DNA of 64,000 bases from Lachnospiraceae bacterium (GCA_015056905.1 SVFI01000010.1:1-64000), one strand, 5' to 3'; numbered from the stretch's first letter, positions 16,020 through 24,317 are shown. The notes: a model not told the origin generated them from the sequence alone. Translations and numbers: made by a program.

Positions 16020-16223
16020 TTATTGATAATCGTCTAAGCCCTGGTGAAGTGTTGGGACACTGCACGCAAGTGGTGTTCTGGAACAGTCTGTACATCCCAT
16101 GGTTTCCACGGAACGGGATTCGGTCTGCGAGGTATCAACCTCAACATTCATGTGTCCGACTCCTTTTGCCATTCCGCCGTCAAGCTGTTTGATTAAATCT
16201 TCAATCATTGCATTTTCGTCCAT
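16020..16223 (-). CDS. Small Cys-rich protein with partial glycyl-radical-domain homology, inside the split pfl operon
   Basis: 67 aa, not a recognised family. Residues 7-30 ([22 protein letters not shown]) resemble the start of the neighbouring glycyl-radical domain ([18 protein letters not shown]), but the radical loop RVSGYA is absent. Instead the C-terminal part carries Cys44, Cys47 and Cys54 ([14 protein letters not shown]) and ends [11 protein letters not shown]. It lies between the two halves of pyruvate formate-lyase, 24 bp after the catalytic gene and 26 bp before the radical gene, so all three should be co-transcribed. The ribosome site is modest (AAGGACCGGTG). It might be an assembly factor, a redox or oxygen-protection plug, or a decayed duplicate. 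The sequence cannot decide. Confidence 0.75.
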   Translation of the reverse strand: MDENAMIEDLIKQLDGGMAKGVGHMNVEVDTSQTESRSVETMGCTDCSRTPLACSVPTLHQGLDDYQ

Positions 16224-16247
16224 AATTCACCGGTCCTTTTTTAATTA

Positions 16248-18287
16248 TTAGTTTAAGTCGATTTCGATATCTCCTGAGAATACCTGATCTTCTTTACCAA
16301 GAGCACCCGGGATGATAGTAAATGTATTAGAGATACCATCCTGTGCATGCTGGAACGGAAGTTTAGATACAGAAGATAAGGAAGCAACTGCACCATGAGT
16401 ATCACGTCCGTGCATTGGGTTAGCACCAGGAGCGAAAGGCTGTCCTTTCTTACGTCCGTCAGGTGTGTTACCTGTAGCTTTTCCGTATGTTACGTTGGAT
16501 GTGATTGTTAATACTGACATAGTTGCAAAACTATCTCTGTAAGTATGATGTCTGCGGAGCATTGTCATGAACTTAGCAACAAGGTCACGGGCAATTGTAT
16601 CTACGCGGTCATCATCGTTACCGTATTTAGGGAAGTCACCTTCTGTTACGAAATCAACGATAATACCGTCTTCGTCACGAACAGGTGTAACCTTAGCATA
16701 TTTGATTGCTGATAAAGAGTCAGCTACTACAGAAAGTCCTGCGATACCTGTTGCGAAGTAACGGAATACATCTCTGTCGTGTAAAGCCATCTGAGCTCTT
16801 TCGTAGCAGTATTTGTCATGCATGTAATGGATAACGTTGAGTGTATTTACATATACATCTGCAAGCCATTCCATCATGTCTGTGAATTTGTCCATTACAT
16901 CATCGAAATCAAGTGGGCCGTCGCCTTCGATTGGGCGGTATTTCGGTCCAACCTGTTTCTTAGTAACTTCGTCCACACCACCGTTCATAGCGTATAACAT
17001 ACACTTAGCAAGGTTTGCACGAGCACCGAAGAACTGCATCTGTTTACCAACAACCATAGAAGATACACAACAAGCGATAGCGTAGTCATCACCATGTGTT
17101 ACTCTCATGAGGTCATCGTTTTCGTACTGGATAGAAGAAGTCTTGATAGACATCTTAGCACAGTATTTCTTGAATGATTCCGGAAGTCTTGTAGACCAAA
17201 GAACTGTTAAGTTCGGTTCCGGAGCTGCTCCTAAGTTAGATAAAGTATTTAAGTAACGGAATGAAGATTTTGTTACCATGTGACGTCCGTCGATACCAAC
17301 ACCTGCGAGAGATTCTGTTACCCATACAGGGTCACCTGCGAAAAGGTTGTTGTACTCAGGTGTACGAGCAAATTTGATGCAACGTAACTTCATGATGAAG
17401 TGGTCAACGAATTCCTGAATCTGTTCTTCTGTAAATGTTCCGTTCTTTAAGTCTCTTTCAGCATAGATGTCGATGAATGTAGAAGTACGTCCGAGGGACA
17501 TAGCAGCACCATTCTGCTCTTTAACTGCTGATAAATATCCGAAGTAAGTAGCCTGGATAGCTTCTTTTACGTTTGTAGCAGGTTTAGAGATGTCGCATCC
17601 GTAGAAGGAAGCCATTTCTTTCATCTGTTTCAGAGCTACAATCTGCTCAGAGATTTCTTCACGAAGACGGATAACATCGTCTGTCATAACACGTCCTGTA
17701 GAATCTTTCTGCTCTAATTTATCTTCGATAAGTCTGTCAATACCGTATAAAGCGATACGTCTGTAGTCACCGATGATACGTCCGCGTCCGTAAGCATCCG
17801 GAAGACCTGTAACAACGTGTGAAGAACGGCAAGCTCTCATTTCAGCATTGTATGCATCGAAACATCCTGCATTGTGAGTTTTTCTGTGTGTTGAGAAGAA
17901 CTCGCTGATTTCAGGATCAACTTCGTATCCGTTGTCTGCACAAGCCTTTTCTGCCATACGGATACCGCCGTAAGGCTGCATAGAACGTTTGAAAGGTGCA
18001 TCTGTCTGGAAACCTACGATAGTTTCTTTGTCTTTGTCAAGGTAGCCAGGTCCATGAGAAACGATAGTAGAAACAACCTTTGTATCCATATCAAGAACGC
18101 CGCCTGCTTCTCTTTCTTTCTTGGTTAAATCCATAACCATTGCCCATAAATCTGTTGTGTTCTGTGTAGGTCCTGCAAGGAAGGAATCATCTCCGTCGTA
18201 TGGAGTGTAGTTTTTCTGGATGAAATCGCGTACGTTGATTTCATGTTCCCATTTGCCACCTACAAAATCTGTCCATTCTGGTCTCAT
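16248..18287 (-). CDS. Pyruvate formate-lyase catalytic subunit lacking the glycyl-radical domain
   Basis: 679 aa. It has the PFL N terminus ([23 protein letters not shown]), the substrate barrel and the catalytic pair Cys406-Cys407 in AIACCVSSM, with the surrounding [10 protein letters not shown]. It ends [26 protein letters not shown] followed by TAATAA. A conventional PFL would continue with about 80 residues holding the RVSGYA radical loop. Those residues are encoded separately downstream. PFL converts pyruvate and CoA to acetyl-CoA and formate. The very biased codon use fits high expression. It is the first gene of the operon, with its own promoter. A frameshift is unlikely, because another complete ORF lies between the two halves. 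Confidence 0.95.
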   Translation of the reverse strand: MRPEWTDFVGGKWEHEINVRDFIQKNYTPYDGDDSFLAGPTQNTTDLWAMVMDLTKKEREAGGVLDMDTKVVSTIVSHGPGYLDKDKETIVGFQTDAPFKRSMQPYGGIRMAEKACADNGYEVDPEISEFFSTHRKTHNAGCFDAYNAEMRACRSSHVVTGLPDAYGRGRIIGDYRRIALYGIDRLIEDKLEQKDSTGRVMTDDVIRLREEISEQIVALKQMKEMASFYGCDISKPATNVKEAIQATYFGYLSAVKEQNGAAMSLGRTSTFIDIYAERDLKNGTFTEEQIQEFVDHFIMKLRCIKFARTPEYNNLFAGDPVWVTESLAGVGIDGRHMVTKSSFRYLNTLSNLGAAPEPNLTVLWSTRLPESFKKYCAKMSIKTSSIQYENDDLMRVTHGDDYAIACCVSSMVVGKQMQFFGARANLAKCMLYAMNGGVDEVTKKQVGPKYRPIEGDGPLDFDDVMDKFTDMMEWLADVYVNTLNVIHYMHDKYCYERAQMALHDRDVFRYFATGIAGLSVVADSLSAIKYAKVTPVRDEDGIIVDFVTEGDFPKYGNDDDRVDTIARDLVAKFMTMLRRHHTYRDSFATMSVLTITSNVTYGKATGNTPDGRKKGQPFAPGANPMHGRDTHGAVASLSSVSKLPFQHAQDGISNTFTIIPGALGKEDQVFSGDIEIDLN

Positions 18288-18379
18288 TTTGAAATAGCCT
18301 CCTATTAAAATATTGTGTTTTTTTAAACGGTGAAAAACACCGCAAGTTGCGAATAAAACTAAGCTTATTCTTTATTTGC

Positions 18380-18409
18380 ATTATAAAGTATAGATTGTAT
18401 ACAAGTCAA
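18380..18409 (-). promoter_or_regulatory. Promoter and possible operator of the split pfl operon
   Basis: On the minus strand TTGACT (18404-18409) and TATAAT (18380-18385) are 18 bp apart. The spacer contains the perfect palindrome TTGTATACAA (18395-18404) touching the -35 box, a possible repressor site. The leader of about 90 nt contains a small hairpin CGGTG-AAAAA-CACCG near 18328-18342. Confidence 0.7.
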
Positions 18410-18444
18410 GGAAAGCCTTGTTCTTTTTTGTGTACAAAACAGGG

Positions 18445-18474
18445 AAAAACTGCACACCGGTGACCGGTATGCAG
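18445..18474 (-). terminator. Terminator after the small secreted gene
   Basis: On the minus strand CTGCATACCGG and CCGGTGTGCAG pair across a TCA loop and are followed by TTTTT. It lies about 80 bp beyond the stop codon of the small secreted gene, an unusually long untranslated tail. Confidence 0.75.
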
Positions 18475-18553
18475 CTCTTTTTGATTCAATAATGAAAAAT
18501 CTGTTATTTTGTTTTTGTAGTTATGAGTATGCATGGACAATTTGAAGGTATAG

Positions 18554-18706
18554 TTACCGGTGCTGTATTCGTAAATTGCCATTGTAATCACGGCCTGTTG
18601 AGATGGTGATGGCGTCGCTTGTGGAATTGCCTGCGGCCATGACGGTGATTGTCTGTAAAAGAACGAAGGCCATGGTCAATAAAAATGTGCGTAGTTTCTG
18701 TTTCAC
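18554..18706 (-). pseudogene. Short secreted peptide, possibly frameshifted
   Basis: 50 aa from GTG 18706, which is preceded on the minus strand by GGGAGGGG. Residues 1-25 are a clear signal peptide (VKQKLRTFLLTMAFVLLQTITVMAAG). The predicted mature part is only about 25 residues (NSTSDAITISTGRDYNGN and a short basic tail). In a different frame the same transcript continues without stop for some 40 more codons (AIYEYSTGNYTFKLSMHTH) before the terminator. This suggests a single-base change may have broken a slightly longer secreted protein. A genuine tiny secreted peptide is the alternative. Function unknown. Confidence 0.5.
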
Positions 18707-18757
18707 AATTTTCCCCTCCCTTTTTGATTTTGCTTTCATATATGCTGAAAGCGGAGT

Positions 18758-18786
18758 TTATCAGCAATAATTATATATATTGTCAA
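18758..18786 (-). promoter_or_regulatory. Promoter of the short secreted peptide
   Basis: On the minus strand a perfect TTGACA (18781-18786) and TGATAA (18758-18763) are separated by 17 bp, about 50 bp before the GTG start. Confidence 0.65.
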
Positions 18787-18888
18787 TGGAAAAACATATA
18801 TTTTAGGGGGCAAACATGTACAAAAAATGGGAAAAATGATACTATGGATTTGTTGGCGCAAAGCGTTGCTGACAGAAGGGAGAAATCG

Positions 18889-19581
18889 ATGACACAGAAC
18901 AGGTTTTGGAACTTTTTATGTGATGTGGAGGCGGCAGTAGTGCTGTTTCTTTTCATCCTGTCATTTTCGGTGACGTTTACTTTGAATTTTCGACCGCTCT
19001 ATTATATGGATATAGAGCTTTTGGAAATCGAAGAGCGTTCCGGAATTCCGAAAGAAGAAATCAAAGAAAATTATGATGTGCTGATTGATTATAATTCGAT
19101 GTTCAACGACGGGGAACTTTCGTTTCCGACACTTGCCATGTCCGAGACGGGGAAGATACATTTTGAGGAAGTGAAGGATATTTTTACCGGATTCCAGAAG
19201 ATGGCCGTTGTGACGGCAATTCTGGGGGTGGTAGCTGTTTTTGAGAATCGGAAGAACAGGCCGAAGCGCTATTTAAAATATACGGGAGTAGTGACAATCC
19301 TGATTCCGGCGCTGCTCGGTGCGGCGATGGCGGTAAACTGGGATAAGGCGTTTGTTATTTTTCACAAGATTGCATTTGACAATGATTACTGGATTTTTGA
19401 TGCAAAGACGGATCCGGTCATTACGATTCTTCCGGATACGTTTTTTCTGCACTGCGCGGCGATGATTATCGGACTTGTTATGGCAGGAAGTGTGTTGTGC
19501 TTTGTGTTGTATGCGATATCAAGGAGAAAGCTGCAGGAGCCAGAGGGGCTGACGAAAAAAGTTTTGGAAAAAAATGAATAG
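18889..19581 (+). CDS. DUF1461 / TIGR01906-type integral membrane protein
   Basis: 230 aa from ATG 18889, preceded by AAGGGAGAA (frame continues further upstream without a ribosome site). Four membrane segments are visible at about 14-36, 105-122, 131-150 and 186-210. The long extracytoplasmic part between the first two contains NYDVLIDYNSMFNDGELSFPTLAMSETGKIHFEEVKDIF. The pattern of that region and the later NWDKAFVIFHKIAFDNDYWIFD with DPVITILPDTFFL are typical of the DUF1461 family, whose function is unknown. It stands before the DUF1858 gene, with 71 bp between. Confidence 0.85.
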   Translation: MTQNRFWNFLCDVEAAVVLFLFILSFSVTFTLNFRPLYYMDIELLEIEERSGIPKEEIKENYDVLIDYNSMFNDGELSFPTLAMSETGKIHFEEVKDIFTGFQKMAVVTAILGVVAVFENRKNRPKRYLKYTGVVTILIPALLGAAMAVNWDKAFVIFHKIAFDNDYWIFDAKTDPVITILPDTFFLHCAAMIIGLVMAGSVLCFVLYAISRRKLQEPEGLTKKVLEKNE

Positions 19582-19652
19582 TTGCACGGAAAAAAAGAAA
19601 GATGTATACTTACATGGTAAAAATGTATTAAGCAATTAAGGAGGAAACATAA

Positions 19653-19844
19653 ATGGAAATGATAACAAAAGACATGACAATCGGTGAAATTATCCGTAAA
19701 GACCAGACAATCATTCCGATTCTGATGGAAGCAGGAATGCATTGTGTTGGATGCCCGTCAGCTCAGGCAGAAAGCCTTGAGGAGGCAGCAATGGTTCACG
19801 GAATGGATGTTGAGGCACTCTTAAAAGCTATCAATGAAAGATAA
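19653..19844 (+). CDS. DUF1858 (hybrid-cluster-protein-associated redox disulfide) protein
   Basis: 63 aa. The whole protein matches the DUF1858 pattern: an opening [33 protein letters not shown] with a CX2C pair (Cys31, Cys34), then [23 protein letters not shown]. Such small proteins are found in anaerobes, often near hybrid cluster protein, and are presumed to be redox-active through the CX2C (family knowledge). AAGGAGGAAACATAA precedes the ATG and a terminator follows within 20 bp. Confidence 0.92.
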   Translation: MEMITKDMTIGEIIRKDQTIIPILMEAGMHCVGCPSAQAESLEEAAMVHGMDVEALLKAINER

Positions 19845-19856
19845 GATGAAAAGATG

Positions 19857-19889
19857 AAATCCCGACAGTTTTTGCTGTCGGGATTTTTG
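19857..19889 (+). terminator. Terminator between DUF1858 and convergent mecA
   Basis: AAATCCCGACAG and CTGTCGGGATTT form a perfect 12-bp stem with T residues on the right and A residues on the left, so it can serve both convergent genes. Confidence 0.93.
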
Positions 19890-19898
19890 TTATATCTT

Positions 19899-20633
19899 TT
19901 AAATCTGGGAAAGCGCCGAAACAGCTCCTTCCGCAATAATGGTTTCATAATGTTCCTGAATAAAAGCCTGTTTTGGGGCTTCGGTCTTTTCGATTTGACC
20001 GTACTCGGAAGCAATGTTACATATGCGACCGAACTCCTCAAGCGTCAAACCGCCCTTGGTGAGAAGAAGGGCATAATTGTGATTGGCCGGATTCTTGTAC
20101 AGCGTGCTTGATTCGCTGTAAAAAGAGGTAACATTCCGTGAGAAGGTGCATAAGTCGCTTAAGCTGCTTGTCGTAATAAGGCGAGGAAATGCAGGGTTTT
20201 TGTCAACCGGTGCCTCTGCAGTCTTTGCAGGGGTGTCCGCTTTCTTTTTGACTGAAGCTTCCATGCGATGGAACAAATCGAGGACATCGTCTGCGATGTC
20301 CGAGGCAAGATTTGACATCTCACCGTCAAGGTCATCATCCGAAACGGAAGGTGCAAACTTGGAAAAACGCGTATCGATTTCTTCCGGATCTTCCACTTTT
20401 GTAATAATCAGGATGATGGAGTCTGCGCCAATCGGAATTGCTTCAATCATAAGAGGGATGTTTTCGGCTTCAAAGCCAACCTCGAATGCTGCCTGCTGCA
20501 TCATGTCGCGGAAAAGGTTTTTGGCCTTCTCGCTTCCGTAAGCCAGTTCGCTGAGTTTTAATTGTCTATTTGCAAGGTCTGCACTTGTGAGCGTGCATTT
20601 AATCTGGTGATCATTCACTTTTTCGATTTTCAT
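19899..20633 (-). CDS. mecA: Adaptor protein MecA
   Basis: 244 aa from the ATG at 20633, preceded on the minus strand by AAGGATGTGATAATT. A longer frame upstream has no ribosome site. The N-terminal domain begins MKIEKVNDHQIKCTLTSADLANRQLKLSELAYGSEKAKNLFRDMM, the MecA substrate-binding part. An acidic linker follows. The C-terminal domain includes TRFSKFA and later FSSLSDLCTFSRN- and NHNYALLLTKGGLTLEEFGRICNIASEYG-like text, the ClpC-binding part. MecA delivers substrates to ClpCP and in Bacillus controls competence. It has its own promoter. Confidence 0.9.
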   Translation of the reverse strand: MKIEKVNDHQIKCTLTSADLANRQLKLSELAYGSEKAKNLFRDMMQQAAFEVGFEAENIPLMIEAIPIGADSIILIITKVEDPEEIDTRFSKFAPSVSDDDLDGEMSNLASDIADDVLDLFHRMEASVKKKADTPAKTAEAPVDKNPAFPRLITTSSLSDLCTFSRNVTSFYSESSTLYKNPANHNYALLLTKGGLTLEEFGRICNIASEYGQIEKTEAPKQAFIQEHYETIIAEGAVSALSQI

Positions 20634-20661
20634 AATTATCACATCCTTATTTTGTATTTGT

Positions 20662-20690
20662 ATCTTATACTTTATGCCGATTTTAGTCAA
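20662..20690 (-). promoter_or_regulatory. Promoter of mecA
   Basis: On the minus strand TTGACT (20685-20690) and TAAGAT (20662-20667) are separated by 17 bp and lie 29 bp upstream of the mecA start. Confidence 0.7.
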
Positions 20691-20740
20691 TAGAAGTTGA
20701 ATTTTGAAACCTCGATTTAATAAAAAATTTAATATTTTAC

Positions 20741-20769
20741 TTGCCAAAAATGCGGGACTGACATATACT
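20741..20769 (+). promoter_or_regulatory. Rightward promoter reading into an unexplained intergenic region
   Basis: TTGCCA and TATACT are separated by 17 bp. No ordinary gene begins within 400 bp downstream. The transcript would cover a 13-codon ORF, an 18-bp palindrome and several hairpins before reaching the small gene at 21190. Confidence 0.6.
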
Positions 20770-20814
20770 TCTATTCAAGAGATGCATCCGGTCAGTCGAG
20801 CACTGAAAGGAGGC

Positions 20815-20856
20815 ATGATATATTCGTTTTCCTCAGTAGGGGAGGAATTCTTTTAG
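20815..20856 (+). other. Possible 13-codon leader ORF
   Basis: ATG is preceded by AAAGGAGGC, although the spacing is only 1-2 nt. The frame encodes MIYSFSSVGEEFF and stops with TAG directly before a perfect 18-bp palindrome. The position between a promoter and a hairpin is that of a leader peptide, but neither translation nor a regulated gene is shown. Confidence 0.3.
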
Positions 20857-20857
20857 C

Positions 20858-20875
20858 AGTAAGCATATGCTTACT
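20858..20875. repeat. Perfect 18-bp palindrome
   Basis: AGTAAGCATATGCTTACT is identical on both strands. It could be a dimeric repressor site or a hairpin at the end of the leader ORF. No T run follows, so it is not a standard terminator. Confidence 0.6.
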
Positions 20876-21176
20876 TCCAATTTTTAATACGTTTATATAC
20901 GTTTGCGCAATAAATCTCTATTGATTTATTGTATGTCTTTTAGGCACATAAGTGTCTGGTTATTTCAATTCCTAAAATTTCACGATAATTCAAGTTAATA
21001 AAGTTAAAGTATCATAAGATTAGTTCTATTTATTTTTGTGCATGTCCGGAACATCTCTTAATAGTCTTATCAATTTTTTTCCCTATAATCATGAATTTAT
21101 GATAGTTTTCAGCGAATTATTTATGGTATTTCACAGTTTTCCTTTTGGCTTAGAAACGGGGAAAGAGGTTGAAGAG
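20876..21176. other. Unexplained AT-rich intergenic stretch
   Basis: About 300 bp without a supportable gene. A 9-bp stem CAATAAATC/GATTTATTG lies at 20908-20931, and a smaller one AGGCACATAAGTGTCT follows near 20942. I see no match to known RNA families. It may be a structured leader or a decayed gene. Confidence 0.4.
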
Positions 21177-21189
21177 AGGAGGATTTTTC

Positions 21190-21453
21190 TTGTCGGAATA
21201 TGATACATTCCATCAAAGTCCGCCTGAGACGGAGGATGATATGCAGTCTCTTTTGCGGGGGATTGATCTCCAGATTTGTCTTATGCGGATTATCAAAGGT
21301 CAGATTGAAGCCTGTATCAGAGCAGAAAAAAACATGTCGCCGCAGGTACATGAAGTGGAAAGCAGATACGGGAAGTCCGGGTATATGGCAGATGTCGAAC
21401 TGGATGATTACGGTGAGATAGCGGCCATCAGATACGACTGGGTAGAACCATAA
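21190..21453 (+). CDS. Hypothetical protein
   Basis: 87 aa starting at TTG 21190, chosen because AGGAGG (21177-21182) is 7 nt upstream. The protein is soluble and acidic. It begins with a short linker rich in Glu and Asp, then a helix (MQSLLRGIDLQICLMRIIKGQIEACIRAEKN), and ends MADVELDDYGEIAAIRYDWVEP, which looks like a beta hairpin. No family recognised. It is alone between the unexplained intergenic region and a hairpin. Confidence 0.7.
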   Translation: MSEYDTFHQSPPETEDDMQSLLRGIDLQICLMRIIKGQIEACIRAEKNMSPQVHEVESRYGKSGYMADVELDDYGEIAAIRYDWVEP

Positions 21454-21491
21454 ACAGGTTTTGTGTGGGTTTATAAGCCATGATAAACTCC

Positions 21492-21580
21492 AAAAAGAAC
21501 CGGTGTGTCACAGGTGCAATATAAACAAAGAGCCCCTCAATGTCAATTGCAAGCAGTGTGAACCGCCGGTTCTCTTTTTT
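21492..21580 (+). terminator. Long-range hairpin or terminator after the hypothetical gene
   Basis: AAAAAGAACCGG (21492-21503) can pair with CCGGTTCTCTTTTTT (21565-21580), and inside it GTGTCACA lies opposite TGTGAAC. The intervening sequence is about 60 nt. The T run at the end suggests termination, but the loop is long. Confidence 0.5.
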
Positions 21581-21591
21581 GGAAAAAAAGA

Positions 21592-21620
21592 ATGACGAAG
21601 TCTGACGGATTTGGTATACT
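21592..21620 (+). promoter_or_regulatory. Promoter of the GH18 gene
   Basis: ATGACG and TATACT are 17 bp apart, and the -10 is preceded by TGG, giving an extended -10. The ATG lies 39 bp downstream. Confidence 0.6.
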
Positions 21621-21658
21621 GAAAGTGTTGGCGGAAACGATAAAAGGAGAACGGACTT

Positions 21659-23506
21659 ATGGATAAAAATAAAACGCGCAAAGATATATTGGATGATGAT
21701 ATGATGGACGACGCCCTGTATGACGATGATTTCGGGGGCGGTAACAAAAAAGGATGGGTTCCGGTGGTGTTTGCGTTACTTCTGATTATTATGGTCGGAG
21801 GTGTTGCGGTCGGAATGAAGCTGTATGATAAATATTCTTATTCTAAGGAAACAATGGATCTTGCACAGTATTATAATATCACGCAGGAGTGGCAGACGGC
21901 GCTGGTCGTAAATGATGAAGTGGCAGAAGAACAGGCTGTGCTCCGTGACGGAAATTATTACCTTCCGCTTACTTTTGTGCAGGAGCGTTTAAATGATAAA
22001 TTTTACTATGACAGACATGAAAAGCTACTCTTGTTCACAACGCCGACGGAACTGTATGAGATTCCGGTGGATTCTGCATCATACAGCATAGCGGGGACGC
22101 AGCAGCAGAATGATAAAATTATATGGATACTTCAAGATGAGATCCCGTATGTGGAAATTGAATTTGTGGCAAAGTATTCGGACTTTTTAAGTCAGATTTA
22201 TGAGGCGCCTGCACGTATCCAGATTTATCTTGAGGGCGAGATGAAGCAGGCGGCAATGATTAAAAAGGATACGGCAGTCCGCTATCAGGGTGGTATTAAG
22301 AGTGATATTTTAAAAGAGATATCTAAAGGAGATAAGGTCTTTGTTCTGGAACAGATGGAGACGTGGTCAAAGGTCAAAACGCAGGATTCTGTTATCGGTT
22401 ATGTGGAAAACAAACGGCTTGAAGAGATACCGGAGGAGGAGATTCTGATGCCGGGGACTTATGTCGCGCCGGTATATACTTCCGTGACAAGAGCCTATCC
22501 GATTAATCTTGCATGGCATCAGGTGACGAATGCGGTGGCAAATTCCGGTATCGACGGAATGCTCGCAAACACGAAAGGAATCAATACGATTTCTCCGACA
22601 TGGTTTTTCTTAAATGACAATTACGGAAATTTCACTTCGATTGCAGACCAGTCTTATGTGGACAATATGCATGCAAGGGGGATCGAGGTCTGGGCGCTGA
22701 TTGACAACTTTACAAATGAAGTTGACATTGCGCAGATTTTGTCGACGACGACGAACCGGAAGACCTTGATTAACAACTTGGTACAGACAACACTGGCATA
22801 TGATATTGACGGAATTAACGTAGACTTTGAGCAGGTGCCTTCTGAGGCGGGTGCGGATTATGTGCAGTTTTTGCGCGAGCTTTCCATACCTTGCAGACAG
22901 AATGGTATTGTGTTGTCCGTAGACAACTATGTTCCGACGGAATATACAGCGCATTACGGAAGAGCCGAGCAGGGAGAAGTGGTCGATTATTTCATTATTA
23001 TGGGATATGATGAGCATTATTCCGGTTCTTCGCAGGCAGGTAGCGTAGCTTCTTATGAATATGTAAAAGCCGGAATTGAAAATACAATCAAGGATGTTCC
23101 GGCGACAAAGGTTATCAATGCGATTCCGTTCTATACCCGTCTGTGGAAAATAGCGGATGGCGTAAGTTCGGAGGCACTTTCCATGTCTGCGGCGGAAAAT
23201 GTTCTGGCGCAGTACGGTGTGACGGCGACATGGGATGAGGAAACGTCGCAGAATTTTGCAGAGTTTGAGGCGGATGGTGCCAAATATCAGATTTGGCTTG
23301 AGGATATGCAGAGTATTTCGGCTAAACTGAATCTTATGTCGGGATATGGTTTGGCAGGAGTTGCTGCATGGAAACTCGGGTTGGAAAAAGCTGAAATCTG
23401 GAATGCTATCGGAGATTATCTTTCCGTGAGTCAGATAAATGCGCAGACTGTGGAAAATCAGCCTTCAGAGGAGATTCCGCAAACGCAGATTATCGAGACG
23501 GACTAG
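21659..23506 (+). CDS. Membrane-anchored glycoside hydrolase family 18 protein with SH3 domain
   Basis: 615 aa. A short acidic cytoplasmic N terminus is followed by one membrane segment (about 34-55). Next come a region resembling a copper-amine-oxidase-type N domain (DGNYYLPLTFVQERLND, about 100-116) and a bacterial SH3 segment (about 200-255, VRYQGGIKSDILKEISKGDKVFVLEQMETWSKV). The C-terminal half is a GH18 barrel with the catalytic motif DGINVDFE (about 384-391). Other strands include ISPTWFFLNDNYG and YFIIMGYDEHYSGS. GH18 enzymes cut N-acetylglucosaminyl bonds. Versions with SH3 domains in Firmicutes act on peptidoglycan or spore cortex. The next gene is a CwlD-like amidase, supporting a cell-wall role. 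Confidence 0.88.
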   Translation: MDKNKTRKDILDDDMMDDALYDDDFGGGNKKGWVPVVFALLLIIMVGGVAVGMKLYDKYSYSKETMDLAQYYNITQEWQTALVVNDEVAEEQAVLRDGNYYLPLTFVQERLNDKFYYDRHEKLLLFTTPTELYEIPVDSASYSIAGTQQQNDKIIWILQDEIPYVEIEFVAKYSDFLSQIYEAPARIQIYLEGEMKQAAMIKKDTAVRYQGGIKSDILKEISKGDKVFVLEQMETWSKVKTQDSVIGYVENKRLEEIPEEEILMPGTYVAPVYTSVTRAYPINLAWHQVTNAVANSGIDGMLANTKGINTISPTWFFLNDNYGNFTSIADQSYVDNMHARGIEVWALIDNFTNEVDIAQILSTTTNRKTLINNLVQTTLAYDIDGINVDFEQVPSEAGADYVQFLRELSIPCRQNGIVLSVDNYVPTEYTAHYGRAEQGEVVDYFIIMGYDEHYSGSSQAGSVASYEYVKAGIENTIKDVPATKVINAIPFYTRLWKIADGVSSEALSMSAAENVLAQYGVTATWDEETSQNFAEFEADGAKYQIWLEDMQSISAKLNLMSGYGLAGVAAWKLGLEKAEIWNAIGDYLSVSQINAQTVENQPSEEIPQTQIIETD

Positions 23507-23527
23507 GCGAAAGCTTATTTAATAGAA

Positions 23528-23567
23528 GAAACAGACTTTCCTTGTGGATGGTCTGTTTTCTTTTTTT
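23528..23567 (+). terminator. Possible terminator after the GH18 gene
   Basis: GAAACAGAC and GTCTGTTTTC form a stem around a 14-nt loop, followed by a run of T residues. Confidence 0.65.
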
Positions 23568-23608
23568 GGGCATATAAATAGAATAATAAGGTTGCTCGGA
23601 GATTTTTG

Positions 23609-24310
23609 GTGAGACATAAAATCATTTCGATATTGATGGCGGTCTGCCTGCTTGTCTCGATGTTTTATTTGGCACAAACAGCGGCGCAATATACGATGAA
23701 CTGGCAGAAACAATCTCAGGAGAATCAAAGGATTGTGCTGATTGATGCAGGGCATGGAGGCGATGATCCCGGTAAGGTTGGAATTAACGGCGCGCTGGAA
23801 AAGGATATCAATCTGTCAATTGCGCTCTTGGTCAAGAAGTACTTAGAAATGCAGGATGTCAAAGTTGTGATGACGAGAAATGAGGATGAGGGACTGTACC
23901 GAAAAGAAAGTCCGAATAAAAAAATAGAAGATTTAAAAAACAGATTGGCACTGATGGATGCATCCGGTGCGGCTATGGCGGTCAGTATTCATCAGAACAG
24001 CTACACCTCAGAGAAGATCAAAGGGGCGCAGGTTTTTTATTATGAGTCGTCTGAGGAGGGGAAAAAGGCGGCACTTTTGATGCAGGAACAACTCCGGAAG
24101 GGTGTGGATGAAACGAACCGGCGTGAGGCGAAAGCAAACAGCAGTTATTATTTGCTAAAAAAGGCGTCGATACCGACCATTATTGTGGAGTGCGGATTTC
24201 TCTCCAACGGCGAGGAGTCGGAAATGCTGACAAGGGAAGAGTATCAGGAAAAAATGGCGTGGAATATTTCAATCGGGATTTTGCAATATTTAAATGTTAT
24301 GGTATACTAA
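23609..24310 (+). CDS. cwlD: N-acetylmuramoyl-L-alanine amidase (CwlD-like)
   Basis: 233 aa from GTG 23609, which is 7 nt after GGAG. A TTG 3 nt earlier is an alternative. One N-terminal membrane segment (about 5-25) anchors the enzyme outside. The Amidase_3 domain shows its zinc ligands and catalytic Glu: His in DAGHGGDDPG, Glu in GALEKDINLS, His in VSIHQNSY and Glu in IIVECGFLSN. The domain order and the short length match CwlD, which makes muramic-delta-lactam in spore cortex. Other amidases of this fold cannot be excluded. Confidence 0.85.
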   Translation: MRHKIISILMAVCLLVSMFYLAQTAAQYTMNWQKQSQENQRIVLIDAGHGGDDPGKVGINGALEKDINLSIALLVKKYLEMQDVKVVMTRNEDEGLYRKESPNKKIEDLKNRLALMDASGAAMAVSIHQNSYTSEKIKGAQVFYYESSEEGKKAALLMQEQLRKGVDETNRREAKANSSYYLLKKASIPTIIVECGFLSNGEESEMLTREEYQEKMAWNISIGILQYLNVMVY

Positions 24311-24317
24311 ACGAAAT

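Noticed and set aside
15748..18287. Split pfl as a frameshift or sequencing error
   Set aside because: The catalytic chain ends with double stop TAATAA, another complete ORF intervenes, and the radical domain has its own AGGAGG and ATG.
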